A DNA stretch of 64,000 bases. It comes from Carettochelys insculpta (taxonomy: Eukaryota > Chordata > Testudines > Carettochelyidae). Under the pieces are notes generated by a model. It saw nothing but the letters and a program-made list of their open reading frames with translations, was not told where the DNA came from and ran no database searches. A program made the position numbers and the translations under genes. Location of the stretch: assembly GCF_033958435.1 (NCBI RefSeq), contig NC_134138.1, positions 79,780,298-79,844,297 of the forward strand. Reading direction: 5' to 3'. Shown piece by piece: positions 11,810-21,739 of this stretch (within the stretch, counting starts at the first letter, position 1; the number at the start of each line of letters is the position of its first letter).

Positions 11810-12028
11810 AGCAGTTGCAACCCCTCCTAGCTTGGTATCATCTGCAAACTTAGTAAGCGTACTTTCTATGCCAATATCTTAATCATTGATGAAGATATTG
11901 AACAGAACCGGTCCCAAAACAGACACCTGCAGAACCCACTTATTATACCTTTCCAGCAGGATTGAGAACCATTAATAACTACTCTCTGAGTATGGTTATC
12001 CAGCAGTTTTGCACCCACCTTATAGTAG
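10986..12028 (-). mobile_element. CR1 LINE, 3' part, interrupted by the LINE insertion to its right
   Basis: A minus-strand CR1 whose 3' end is at about 10986, seen on the plus strand as TTATCATAGAATCATACC. It keeps the end of ORF2 and the 3' untranslated region. Sequence continues past 12014 into the CR1 tract TTTGCACCCACCTTATAGTA, stops at 12028, and resumes at 16836-16849 with the same 14 bases. So this is one CR1 copy split by a later insertion. Confidence 0.85.
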
Positions 12029-12142
12029 GTAGGTAGGTAGGCATCCATCAGTCCCGGAGGACTATGGTGTGTTATTGCACCCACCTTGTAGTAGTTAGGT
12101 AGGTAGGCATCCGTCAGTCCCAGAGGACTATGGTGTGTCATT
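12011..12142. repeat. Tandem duplication of a 66-bp unit at the LINE 3' junction
   Basis: Copies at 12011-12076 and 12077-12142 differ at only about five positions. Each begins GCACCCACCTT(A/G)TAGTAG, which is CR1 target sequence, and continues into (G)TAGGTAGGTAGGCATCC, the LINE tail. The unit therefore spans the insertion junction and must have duplicated during or after LINE integration. Confidence 0.85.
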
Positions 12143-12157
12143 GCGCCTGGGGTTGGA

Positions 12158-13338
12158 TCAACAGCAGCGTCTAGTGTGGCTGTTAAGTCGGGTTCTTGAG
12201 TAACAGTCTTTTCCGCACAGGGTACAGGAGAACACTGAGCCCTGGTTGATGGACTGGGGGCGGGACTTCCTCAGGGTTCTTTTCTCTTCTGCTTGTTGCC
12301 TGAGGTTGTCTTCATACTGGGTCAATCCTTTTTTCACCCGTTGCTTCCACAAGCAAGTGATCGGTGGCGAGTGTCTCCCAGGTGGCAGTGCTGATGTTAG
12401 CAGCCTTCAAGTCGTGCTTGCACACATCTTTGTAGCAGAGATGAGGTCTTCCAGCCAGCCTGGTCCCTGTCACCAGTTGACCGTAGAGCAAATCCTTAGG
12501 TATGCGAGCGTCCTGCATACGGGAGATGTGACCTACCCATCGCAGGCATCTCTGCTTGATCAAAGTGTGCATGGTGGCAGTCCCTGCTTGTTCAAGCACC
12601 GTGTTGTTGGTCACCTTGTCCCGCCAGGAGATTCCCAGCATGCATCTCCGGGAACACTTATGAAATGAGTTGAGCCTCTTTTCATACTTGGAGCTCAGCA
12701 TCCAAGTTTCGCAGCCGTACAGGAGTGTACTCAGTATGCAGGCTCTATAGACTTGTGCTTTGGTGTGCTCTTTGAGTTTCCTGTTGGACCATACTCTTTT
12801 TATTAGCCTGGATAGCGTGGTGGCAGCCATTCCAATACGTTTGTTAATCTCACTTTCAAGGGAGAGGTTGTCGGATATTGTGGAGCCCAGGTAAACAAAC
12901 TCGTGGACAACTTCCAGCTGGTGATCGTTGATGCTTATGGCAAGCGGATGGTTAGTGTCCTGACTCATCACTTGTGTTTTCTTGATATTGATGATAAGCC
13001 CAAAGTCTTTGCAGCCATCCGCAAAGCGATTCATGAGGTGCTGCAGTTCCTCCTGTGTATGAGTTGTGATAGCTGCATCATCCACAAAGAGAGTCTCGCA
13101 AGCACCTTGTTTGCACTTTGGTCCTTGGTTTTTGCCTAGACAGCTGGAAGAGCTTGCCATCAGATCTCGTGTGAAGGTAAATGCCTGTTGTGGCTGAACC
13201 ACAGGCATATTTGAGCAGGACGGAAAAAAATATTCCAAAAAGTGTAGGGGCCAGAACGCAACCCTGCTTCACTCCACTGTGGATACTGAAAGGTTCGGAG
13301 GTGGATCCATCATAGATAATGACTCCCTTCAGCTGCAT
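12158..13338 (-). pseudogene. LINE reverse transcriptase C-terminal half and zinc finger, broken
   Basis: Starting at 13338 on the minus strand, one frame gives SGVKQGCVLAPTLFGIFF (the motif B region). A second frame (13238-12312) gives LFVDDAAI, the catalytic FxDD box, followed by a thumb/connection region with YLGSTISDNLSLESEINKRI and LRWVGHISRMQDARIPKDLL. A third frame (12352-12158) ends in CTLCGKDCYSRTRLNSHTRR, a CCHH-type zinc finger probably used to bind element RNA or DNA. Two frame changes separate the pieces. The catalytic Asp pair is intact, but the product could not be made as one protein. Confidence 0.85.
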
Positions 13339-14011
13339 CTACACGTGCACGCTACTTCGAAGTAGCGGCACCAACTTCGAAATAGCGCCCGTCGCGTCTA
13401 CACGCGTTGGGCGCTATTTCGAAGTTAACTTCGACGTTAGGCGGCGAGACGTCGAAGTCGCTAACCTCATGAGGAGATAGGAATAGCGCCCTACTTCGAC
13501 GTTCATCGTCGAAGTAGGGACCGTGTAGACGATCCGCGTCCCGCAACGTCGAAATTGCTGGGTCCTCCATGGCGGCCATCAGCTGGGGGGTTGAGAGATG
13601 CTCTCTCTCCAGCCCGTGCGGGGCTCTATGGTCACCGTGGGCAGCAGCCCTTAGCCCAGGGCTTCTGGCTGCTTCTGCGGCAGCTGGGGATCTATGCTGC
13701 AGGCACAGGGTCTGCAACCAGTTCTCAGCTCTGTGTATCTTGTGTTGTTTAGTGCAACTGTGTCTGGGAGGGGCCCTTTAAGGGAGCGGCTTGCTGTTGA
13801 GTCTGCCCTGTGACCCTGTCTGCAGCTGTGCCTGGCATCCCTATTTCGATGTGTGCTACTTTGACATGTAGACGTTCCCTCGCTGCGCCTATTTCGATGT
13901 TGGGCTGAGCAACGTCGAAGTTGAACATCGACGTTGCTGGCCCTGGAGGACGTGTAGACGTTATTCATCGAAATAGACTATTTCGATGTTGGCTGCACGT
14001 GTAGACGTAGC
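13332..14011. mobile_element. 680-bp TTCGAA-rich non-autonomous DNA transposon inside the LINE
   Basis: Terminal inverted repeats are GCTGCATCTACACGTGC (13332-13348) and GCACGTGTAGACGTAGC (13995-14011), 15 of 17 paired. The flanking CTTCA at 13327-13331 and 14012-14016 is a 5-bp duplication; with one copy removed, the LINE frame rejoins as ...DMK-GV.... The interior has many TTCGAA, TTCGAC and GTCGAA sites and far more CpG than its surroundings. The open frames across it (13352-13717, 13555-13752, 13651-13968) do not look like a transposase. The superfamily is uncertain: 5-6-bp duplications occur in some hAT groups. Confidence 0.85.
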
Positions 14012-15371
14012 CTTCATGTCCTCGTGGAAAGACTTGATGATATTGAGCAGGGTGGGGGGACAGCCAATCTTTTCCAGAATTTGAAAAAGACCATTTCTGC
14101 TAACAAGGGCAAAAGCCTTGGTTAGGTCGATGAATGCAATGCATAGTGGCCTTTGCTGTTCCCTGCACTTTTCCTGCAGCTGCCGAAGGGAAAATATCGT
14201 ATCGATGGTAGATCTTTTAACTCTAAACCCGCACTGTGACTCAGGATAGATTCGTTCTGCAAGGACTTGGAGCCTCTTTAATACTACCCAGGCAAAGAGG
14301 TTTCCAACGATACTAAGTAGGGATATACCAAGATGGTTGTTACAGTCACTCCTGTCACCCTTGTTCTTGTAAAAAGTGACTATGTTGGCATCTCTCATGT
14401 CTTGTGGTACTTTCTGCTCCTTCCAACACTGACACAGCAGCCCATGCAGTTCTGGAATCAGGCTGCTCTTAGCACACTTGAGAATTGCTGATGGAATGCT
14501 GTCTTTACCTGGGGCTTTCCCAACTGCCAGTGCATCAAGTGCCTGGCTGACCTCCAGCGCTGTCGGTACATTGTCGAGGTCTGACAAAGTTGAAAGGCAC
14601 CTAATGGTGTTCAGTGCTGCTTCTGTGACAGTGTTCTCCAAAGCAGACAACTCTGAGTAATGCTCCACCCACCTTTCCGTCTGTTTGGAGCAGTCCTTAA
14701 GGATCTCTCCATTGAGTGCCTTCAGGACAGCAATCTTATTTTGAATTGGTCCAGTGGCTTCCCTGATTCCATCATACATGCCCTTTATGTTGCCATTGTC
14801 TGCACAGGTGTGGATTCTGGAGCAGAGCTGAAGCCAATAGTCATTAGCACAGTGCCTGGCTGTCCTTTGGACTTTACCATGAGCGGCCCTGAGTACCTGC
14901 AAGTTCCTCTCGCTAGGGGATGTCTTGTATGTTGTCACTACGAGCCACTTCCCCTCAACGATGGGCAGCAGCTCTTCTGAGTGTTCTTCAAACCAGTCAG
15001 CTGACTTCGTCTGCTTCTTAACAGAAGTCGACATCGCTGTGTTGTAGATGGTATCCCTAAGGTATGCCCACCTTCCGCTGGCATCTGCACTGGTTGAGCC
15101 AGGAAGGGCCGCATCAAGGGCATAGGTAAACTGTGCAACCCTCTGGGGGGTCTTTGGTAATACAGATGTTGAGTCGTGGCCTATCTGCATTCTTTGTTCG
15201 ATACAGCCTCCGAGGTTGAAGCCCAATCTTGCTGGCAATGAGTGAATGGTCGGAGTCACAGTCTGTACTATGATAGATGCGAGTCAGCTTGACGTTGCCT
15301 GTGCAGGCACGCCTTACAAGGATCAAGTCCAGCTGGTGCCAGTGTTTGGACCTGGGATGATGCCATGACAC
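13961..15371 (-). pseudogene. LINE endonuclease end and reverse transcriptase N-terminal half, broken
   Basis: The frame at 15371-15114 carries HQLDLILVRR and DSDHSLIASK, the C-terminal LD..SDH motif of the APE endonuclease. The frame 15259-13961 then runs from SDHSL-like sequence to the reverse transcriptase: PGKDSIPSAILKCA, DANIVTFYKNKGDRSDCN, ESQCGFRVKRSTIDTIFSLR and FIDLTKAFALVS. The motif A Asp (FIDL) is present, but the conserved second Asp of AFD is Ala here. The frame stops being LINE at 14016, where the 680-bp element is inserted, so its last residues come from that element. Confidence 0.85.
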
Positions 15372-15485
15372 ACTGTGCTGGGGCTTGGTCTTAAAGAAGG
15401 TGTTGGTAACACACAGACTGTGCTGGCAGCAAAGCTCCAGCAGTCACTGCCCATTCTCATTTAACTTCCCAACTCCGAATTGCCC

Positions 15486-16001
15486 TCAGCATGTGGGCCA
15501 GCTGGAATGGTCAGCACCAACTCTTGTGTTAAAATCCCCAAGAATGATCAGTGGCTCGCGAGCTGGAATTTCTTCGATTTCAATGCTGAGTTCATCATAA
15601 AACTTGTCCTTAGCTTCTTGGGAAGAGGTCAATGTTGGAGCATAGGCACTGATGATGTTGGTCAGGCCGGCAGATGTTTGCACTTGGAGTTGCGTAAGCC
15701 TTTCCGAGCACCCTGTGGGTGGTGTGATGGAGCCAATCAGACTATTCTTGATTGCGAAACCCACGCTGTGCTCTTTCGTCTCGCTAGGGGGTTTTCCCAT
15801 CCAGAAAAAAGTGAAATCTTTCTCCTTTAGGCTGCCGGAAGATGGGAGTCTTGTCTCCTGAAGGGCAACAATGTCCATTTTTAACCTTCTCAGTTCGTTG
15901 TTAATAACCGCTGTCTTGCGGATATCATCTATGTCTTCAAGGTTCTCTGAAAGTCCAGTTATCATGGTTCTAACATTCCAGGTGCCCAGTCTAAGAACCA
16001 C
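15486..16001 (-). pseudogene. LINE APE-type endonuclease, N-terminal part
   Basis: The minus-strand frame starts MVLRLGTWNVRTM and keeps TWNVRT, ALQETRL (catalytic Glu), IISAYAPT and ILGDFNTRVG, the successive active-site blocks of apurinic-type endonucleases that nick the target for target-primed reverse transcription. It is cut off near 15486, before the SDH block, which lies in another frame downstream, so one frameshift or deletion separates them. Upstream, 16351-15962 is open on the same strand and may be 5' leader or the remains of a first ORF; I see no motif in it. Confidence 0.85.
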
Positions 16002-16835
16002 GTGCTTTTGTATTTTTTCTTTTTGTTTGGTGCACAGATTTCAGACCACCTGTTGGGATTGATCCCTAAGCTCCACGCACCCAGTGAAGCAAATTGACTG
16101 TGGTCAGACAGCACCTTATTGGCTGGGGGCTGCCCAGTTTGAGGTGGGTGGTAGCTGCCAATGGGGCTACGATGACCCCTCCCACCGTCGGAAGCAACCC
16201 CTGGCATCAAGCTCTTCACCAACAAGCTATGACTTATAACCGGTATACTGTTGCTTCCCATGTTATGCCAATGCTGTGAGGCGACACTGGAGTGTCCTCT
16301 CCAGGGCGCATGCCTGGGCAAATTTCGTATGGAGGATGAGCTGTTGCCCATGTAGCGGATCCCCCCTCTCCATGTTGCTGATCAATCCAAAGGAACGGCG
16401 AGCCGGTACAGTTTGGCATCAGCAGCATCGCAGGAGTTGCCAGGAAGATGTCAAAAGGAGACCCCAGCTGCCTTCGGGTCTCCAACTCCAGACTTTTCCT
16501 CAGGGTTAACTCCCAAAGCCCTTCCCTAGAATGGGTGTGACCGCAAGGCAGTGGGGCTTTGAAATCAGAGTTCACCTTCTCCTAGGTGAGCGACCGACCA
16601 AGGCTAACGAGCCTCACCTGCCTAAAGCAACCGGTTTTAAGGCGTCGGTGAGCTACCTTTTGCCCCTTCTCCTGTCAGTAGAAACGGTTCCTCCAGGCTT
16701 AAAAACTAAGCCACACAAGAAGGCCAGGAGCTGGACATGGTTGTCAGAGGCTTTTTCAGACGTGCACCATTGAGGGAATTTTATAGGCTATGGGAGCTTA
16801 TCCCCATGACCGCCCTCGATATGACAATCTTGGAA

Positions 16836-16910
16836 CCACCTTATAGTAGTCCCATCAAAGTTGTACTTACCAAGTTTGGTTGATTTTTTATGATATGGAC
16901 AGTCTCCTAG
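16836..16910 (-). mobile_element. CR1 LINE, continuation on the right of the LINE insertion
   Basis: After the second copy of the target duplication the sequence continues CCCATCAAAGTTGTACTTAC and CAAGTTTGGTTGA. This is CR1 ORF2 sequence next in order after the tract that ends at 12028. The 5' limit is vague, at about 16910. Confidence 0.65.
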
Positions 16911-16984
16911 GAACTGGGCTCACTTATTTTACTGAAACCACTGAAAAGCTTTCATAGGGTCATGATGAATTGCAGTGACTACCA

Positions 16985-17060
16985 AATTAGGATGGATTTA
17001 AACGACTGACCTAGAAAGGTATCCTATCACTGATCTACTGAGCCATACAGTCCTCGTAAA
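16985..17060 (-). repeat. tRNA-like SINE head
   Basis: On the minus strand, ATGGCTCAGTAGATCAGTG is an A-box with D-arm. It is followed at tRNA spacing by TCTAGGTCAGTCGTTTAAAT, a decayed B box/T arm. The acceptor pairing is poor, so it is a SINE remnant and not a functional tRNA. Confidence 0.45.
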
Positions 17061-17429
17061 CACAGTTTCATTTAGCAAAATTACATTTGACAAGTGATTA
17101 ATCCCATTTATACTTTAATCCCTTTTGGTATTTTACAGGGAAAAAATTCAAAGCTGCCAAATATTGAGGCATTAAAATTAGCTACTGAAGCTTTATTCTA
17201 TCTTCCAGCTACTGATTTCAGAAGAATTTTCAACCCCCTGACAAAGAGCTCCAATATAACTTACTCTTCTTTCCTCACACATGTATTTCTTTATACCCAC
17301 ACCTTCCATAGGACAGGTGTCTTACACCTTCTTACCTGTGATACTTATGTACCTCACCTCATTGCAGCATGGTAGCAATGTAATATTTCAGAATTTTAAA
17401 GTATTTATTCTTACATTGCCCTGTGTGGT

Positions 17430-17570
17430 TAAGAAATATGTTACTGTATCTCTATTTACAACAGGAAACTGAGGCACAGACTACGTGACTAGCACAAGGT
17501 CAAGTTTGTTGCAGAGAACGGAATTGTCTCAAGGTCTCCAGAGTCTCATGCGAGCAACCTTGCCCCTGGA
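17430..17570 (+). repeat. MIR-like SINE core, degenerate
   Basis: AACAGGAAACTGAGGCACAG followed by CTAGCACAAGGTCAAG and CAGAGAACGGAATTG follows the order of the conserved MIR/CORE-SINE body (AAACTGAGGCACAGAG, AAGGTCACA, GAGCCGGGATT). MIR is ancient and shared by amniotes, which explains the divergence. Confidence 0.5.
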
Positions 17571-17599
17571 CCATCTTTCATTCCTTGGAGTGAAAATAA

Positions 17600-20500
17600 G
17601 CAGATTCATTACTGATAAGGAAGATGGGTTGAAACACCCATGTAAGCACAATGACAAGTTCAGATATTGAATCAATTAGTGAACTGTGCAAGGTAGAAAA
17701 AAATAACCCTCACACGAGATTTGACATGATCCACATGTCAAGCAAAGACCTACAGGAGCAGTTAACTGCATAGCCAGGAAACAACAGATTTTGGTGCTGA
17801 GGCACATATGATAATGCAAGTAATGTTGTCATTTGTGTAAAATAGCGTGCAGAATAGGTAGGACATTCCTACACATACTCTGAAAGGAGTCACCCATCTA
17901 TCATACCTCCTGAATCGTGTATGCTTTGCTCACTACTTTTTCACCAAGAGGAGCCTTCAACCACCAGAGAGAGAGAGTAAAAGAACTGCATGAATTCATA
18001 GGAAAAGAGTGGCTAATTTCTCAGACTGATGCCATCTTCCATTTTTTATTTTGGTGATGATAGCATACCTATTACCACCCCGATTTTCATTGAGGGAGAA
18101 ATCCTGACACTCTCAGAAGAGTGCTGTTGAATCAGTGTGAGTCTGCTGCATGGCAGGAGGAAACCCATGGAATGCAGCTTAGAGAAATTTCACCTGCCTT
18201 GTCCACAGCAGAGCAGAGCCATGGGGTATGTCCACACAAGTCTGGAGGGGGTCATGGACAGAGGGGGCTAATAAGCTTGAAGTGGATCCATTAGGCAAAC
18301 CTGATTAGACTATAGAACTCCATAGCCAGTCTTACATTCCACTTGCAAAAGTAATGACTGCAGAGGTGCTCCACGTACTGAGACATTCAAAACCCTCATG
18401 CTAAAATAGATCACCCGAGCAATGCCTGTTTACTCAAGAGAGGCTTTCCAAAGACCCAAAGAAGAGTTAGGCATCAACTTCCACTGAAAGTCAATCAGAA
18501 CTGGGGTATCTTTGAAAACCCTCTGCATTGGCTCAGTGCTGGTGCTGAGGAACCTTCCCTAACTCTAGATCTTCCCATACCAAAAAAAGTTTCTGTACTA
18601 GTCGTATTCTCTACTCAGCAAGAAAACAAAATCACTCCTGTGAAGTGTGTCAGACTCGGTCAACTGCTTTGGTGGCGTGACTGGCTTTTCCAGCAAAGAA
18701 GAGAGAACAAAATCCTTTTTATTACATTTGTGTCCTTAGTTCCTTAAGATGAAGATTAAGCAAATGAAACATGGAGAAAAGCCAGGATTTTTTTCTGGAT
18801 GCAAAAAAAAAAAAAAACTTTTGAAAAGAGACAAGAGAGAAGATGACAGTAAATATGCTTTATGAGGAAGAAAAAGCTTTTTTGTGCCTAAGACATTGGA
18901 GAAATTGTTCAAGGATAGTTTGTGAATATAAAATATGACCCTTGTATGACTGCCAAGGTCAATGAGACCTAGAGCAACCTGCCACAAAGTTGTGGTTTTG
19001 TTTGTTCGCTTGGGCCAGCTTATCTCTTTTTTTCCCCTGATGTCTTCACTGTATGTTGACATGAGTACCCCTCCCCCACTTCCTGAGTACGTGGTGCTTT
19101 CCCCGAGAAGCACACAAATTTGTAGGAAGCAGAAATCAACCATTCCCCATGTTCTTGAGTTGTGGATCTCATTTGTTGAGGTGTGGGTGAAGCTAAATTC
19201 AAATGTGCCTTGTGGTCATATGTCTGGTTCTCAGACCTAAGATATATTGTGGGCAACAAACATTGTGCTTCACCTGCTCACTCCCTAACCCTTTTGTTTA
19301 CTCACGAGAAGTGAAACTGAAGCTGTACAACCCACTGTCTCCGTAGCCATCCACAGTGCAAAAGGTAATGAGTTATAAGTGCTTTCTGGTTGTTATTGCA
19401 TACGTTTTTCTATTTTATGTTAGTTACATTTATGATATTATACTTTTGATTCTGATGATTATTCTCTATAATTTAAGAAGATGCAATAATGCTTGCGGAT
19501 GTAACTTTCCTTTGCCGCCAGATACAACTACCATGGATTTCAAGAGGCGCGCATAATGCAAGGCAGAATTGTTCAGTGTTGATGAAAGACTGCCATTCAT
19601 TTGCAAATTATCTAGGATTAGGGTTAGGGTCATTACTCATTCCTTAGTATTTCTGTAGTTGTAATACTAATGAGTAAAGTCCAGGATATAGTAAACTTAA
19701 TTCAATAGTAAGTAGTAAACGTAATTCAAATACAAGGATATCCAAGTATTACAGCAGAAATCAAAGACAACATCCACAAAAGGTAATAAGCTCAAAGTAA
19801 GGTCACCACACTAGCCCCCCCCGCAAAAAAAAAAAGTTGCAGAGTGAAACAGTACAGAATTTTAATATGGTGTTATAGCTTATGGATGCAACATAGGAGT
19901 GACTGGATGAAATTAAATGGCCTGTGTCATGTTGCTATAAGCATGAGATGGCGGGGAAATAAAACACTACATAGGAAAGGGTCCCAACTGAGTTGCTCTG
20001 CAGCGAAGACTTGAATCATCCCCACCTCCTCTATCCCTCTCATTGCTTCAAGCTCAAGTGATGTTTGAGGGTGGGTCCCTTCTGAAGCAATCAGCATTTT
20101 GTAATACTAGAGGCCGGTAAGGGATCGAACTTCTGCCATTGCATCTTATCCCAGCTGCTCTCTGCTGCTTCTCTTAATTTCACAAATTTACTTTTAAATG
20201 TCAAATCTATTGCTCTAGGCAGACTGAAGTTTCAAAACATATCCAAGCATATCTGGTATATGTACTTGCTATATACAGAACAAACTAAAAAAACTCTATC
20301 TGCAATGTGAAGAAGTGACAACATGGGGAACGCTTTCCAGACTTCGCAGTCAGGAATGCAGCAAACTGTGGAAAAGAGAGAAGGATTATCCACAAAAGTG
20401 CTACCGTAAAGTTGAAGCACCCGTTCCGATCATGGTCTGCTTCTCAATCTGATTGGACCATTTCAGACTGGAAATAACATGACTATATTTGATGGTGTGA

Positions 20501-20650
20501 GTAATTAACCATTGCAACAATTTTCCAAGCACGGTGATAGAATCTCCATCGCTGGTAAATTTTAAATCAAGATTGTCTCTCTCTCTCTAAAAGATGTTCT
20601 CTAGGGTCTGTTCTGGAGAAGTTCTATGGTTCGTGCTATACAAGAGCTCG
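17600..20650. other. Non-coding DNA, no recognised genes
   Basis: Mostly AT-rich unique-looking sequence. It contains an A tract at 18802-18815, a short GGATTAGGGTTAGGG telomere-like pair at 19616-19630, and a (TC)n run at about 20576-20588. The frames at 18736-19143 and 18962-19240 lie on opposite strands over the same bases and carry no family motif. Confidence 0.4.
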
Positions 20651-20658
20651 GACTAGAC

Positions 20659-21733
20659 CAGGGATCTGCAACCAGTGGCTCCACATCCACATACAGCTCT
20701 TTAAGGACTTCTCTGTGGCTCACGATGCTCTAATTGTAAAGTTAAAAATCAAAAAAACACTCCTGATTATTTTTGATAAGCCCAAAAATGAACAACTCAT
20801 ATCGAAATAGCAAACGATATGTGATCTTGAAACATTGGCTAACTCCCCTAGAGCAGTGTTTCCCAATTTTAGTTGGCCACAGAACCCTTTTAAACTCAAA
20901 AGAATTTTGCAGAACTCCATTCCCAGGCTCTGCAGCCTTGGCCCCCAAACCCACCCCCTATTCCCAGGCTTTATCCCCCTTAGTCCCAAATGCACTCCTT
21001 ATGCCCAAGTTTAACCCACCTCAACCCCAAACTGTACCCTGGGACCAACCCATCCTTGGCACTGGCTGGGGACCCTATGCCAGGTGGACACATGTGCCCA
21101 GCAAAAGGAAGGCTGGCATGGAGGTGTTCCACTGGTGGTGTTGAGCTGAGCAATGCCCACCAGAGGGGCATGGCTGCTCAGTTAGCAGGGCAACTGAGGG
21201 GTTCTCTGCAGCTCCCTGCCCTGCCACTGCTGAAATAATGGAACTAAATTCCATTGGTTTAATGGCCAGATCCCTCCCATCACCCTGCCTGCCATTAAAC
21301 CAATTAAATTTAGCTCTACTCTTTCAGTGGTGGCAGGGCATGAAGCCAATGAAGAATTTTCTCGGTGAACCCTTATTTTCACTTCGTGGAACCCTGGGGT
21401 TCCACAGAACACCATTTGGAAAACACTGTCCTACAGTCCTCCAGAGAGAGAGAGAAGTTTCAGAGGTGAAAGTCAGGAAGACGGTGGTACAAACATGCAT
21501 GTAAAGTGTGAGGAAATAAAATATGTAAAAAGTTTGTGGACATCCTGAAGTAAACATGTATTGCATTACAAATCATTGTATGTGCATTGTTCTTAAAAGA
21601 GGGGTTACAAAAAGTATGGTCTGATGTTATTTATTTAGGACTGCCTCGTATTCACATGCATTGCAGCTTTTGAATTTTTTCTACTGTATCAGAAAAAAAT
21701 GGCTCTTCTGGCTATTTTGGTTGCTGACCCCTG
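20659..21733. mobile_element. Outer hAT-type element, interrupted by a second hAT
   Basis: The left end CAGGGATCTGCAACCAGTGG and the right end, reversed, CAGGGGTCAGCAACCAAAAT form a hAT-like terminal repeat matching in the first 15 bases at 13. Flanks GACTAGAC (20651-20658) and AACTAAGC (21734-21741) match at 5 of 8, so the duplication is decayed. It contains no transposase. Removing the inner element leaves about 490 bp. Confidence 0.6.
20854..21428. mobile_element. Inner hAT-type element, 575 bp
   Basis: Ends CAGTGTTTCCCAATTTTAG and, reversed, CAGTGTTTTCCAAATGGTG begin with the CAG of hAT elements. Inward, both ends carry a match to CACAGAACC / CTGTGGAACC. Flanks CCCTAGAG (20846-20853) and TCCTACAG (21429-21436) match at 6 of 8 bases. 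The interior is C-rich with no coding capacity. It sits inside another hAT element, so it is the younger of the two. Confidence 0.7.
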
Positions 21734-21739
21734 AACTAA

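Larger units (their letters stand above)
12029..16835 (-). mobile_element. APE-type LINE retrotransposon, near full length, inserted in CR1
   Basis: The element is bounded by a perfect 14-bp target duplication CCACCTTATAGTAG at 12015-12028 and 16836-16849. Reading on the minus strand it has a long GC-rich 5' region (about 16835-16010), an APE endonuclease, a reverse transcriptase, a C-terminal CCHH zinc finger and a 3' tail of CCTA/CTAC units. About 4.1 kb remains after removing a 680-bp element inserted at 13332-14011. Frames are broken in several places. The order EN-RT-zinc finger excludes CR1 and L1. It resembles the I/Nimb, L2 or RTE-type groups, and I could not choose between them. Confidence 0.85.

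Noticed and set aside
12246..13139. Plus-strand frames of 140 and 78 codons
   Set aside because: They are antisense shadows of the LINE reverse transcriptase and zinc finger.
16985..17060. Possible tRNA gene
   Set aside because: A and B boxes are recognisable, but the acceptor and anticodon stems do not pair. A SINE remnant fits better.
19616..19630. Telomere-like repeat GGATTAGGGTTAGGG
   Set aside because: Only two full TTAGGG units, too few for an interstitial telomere array.
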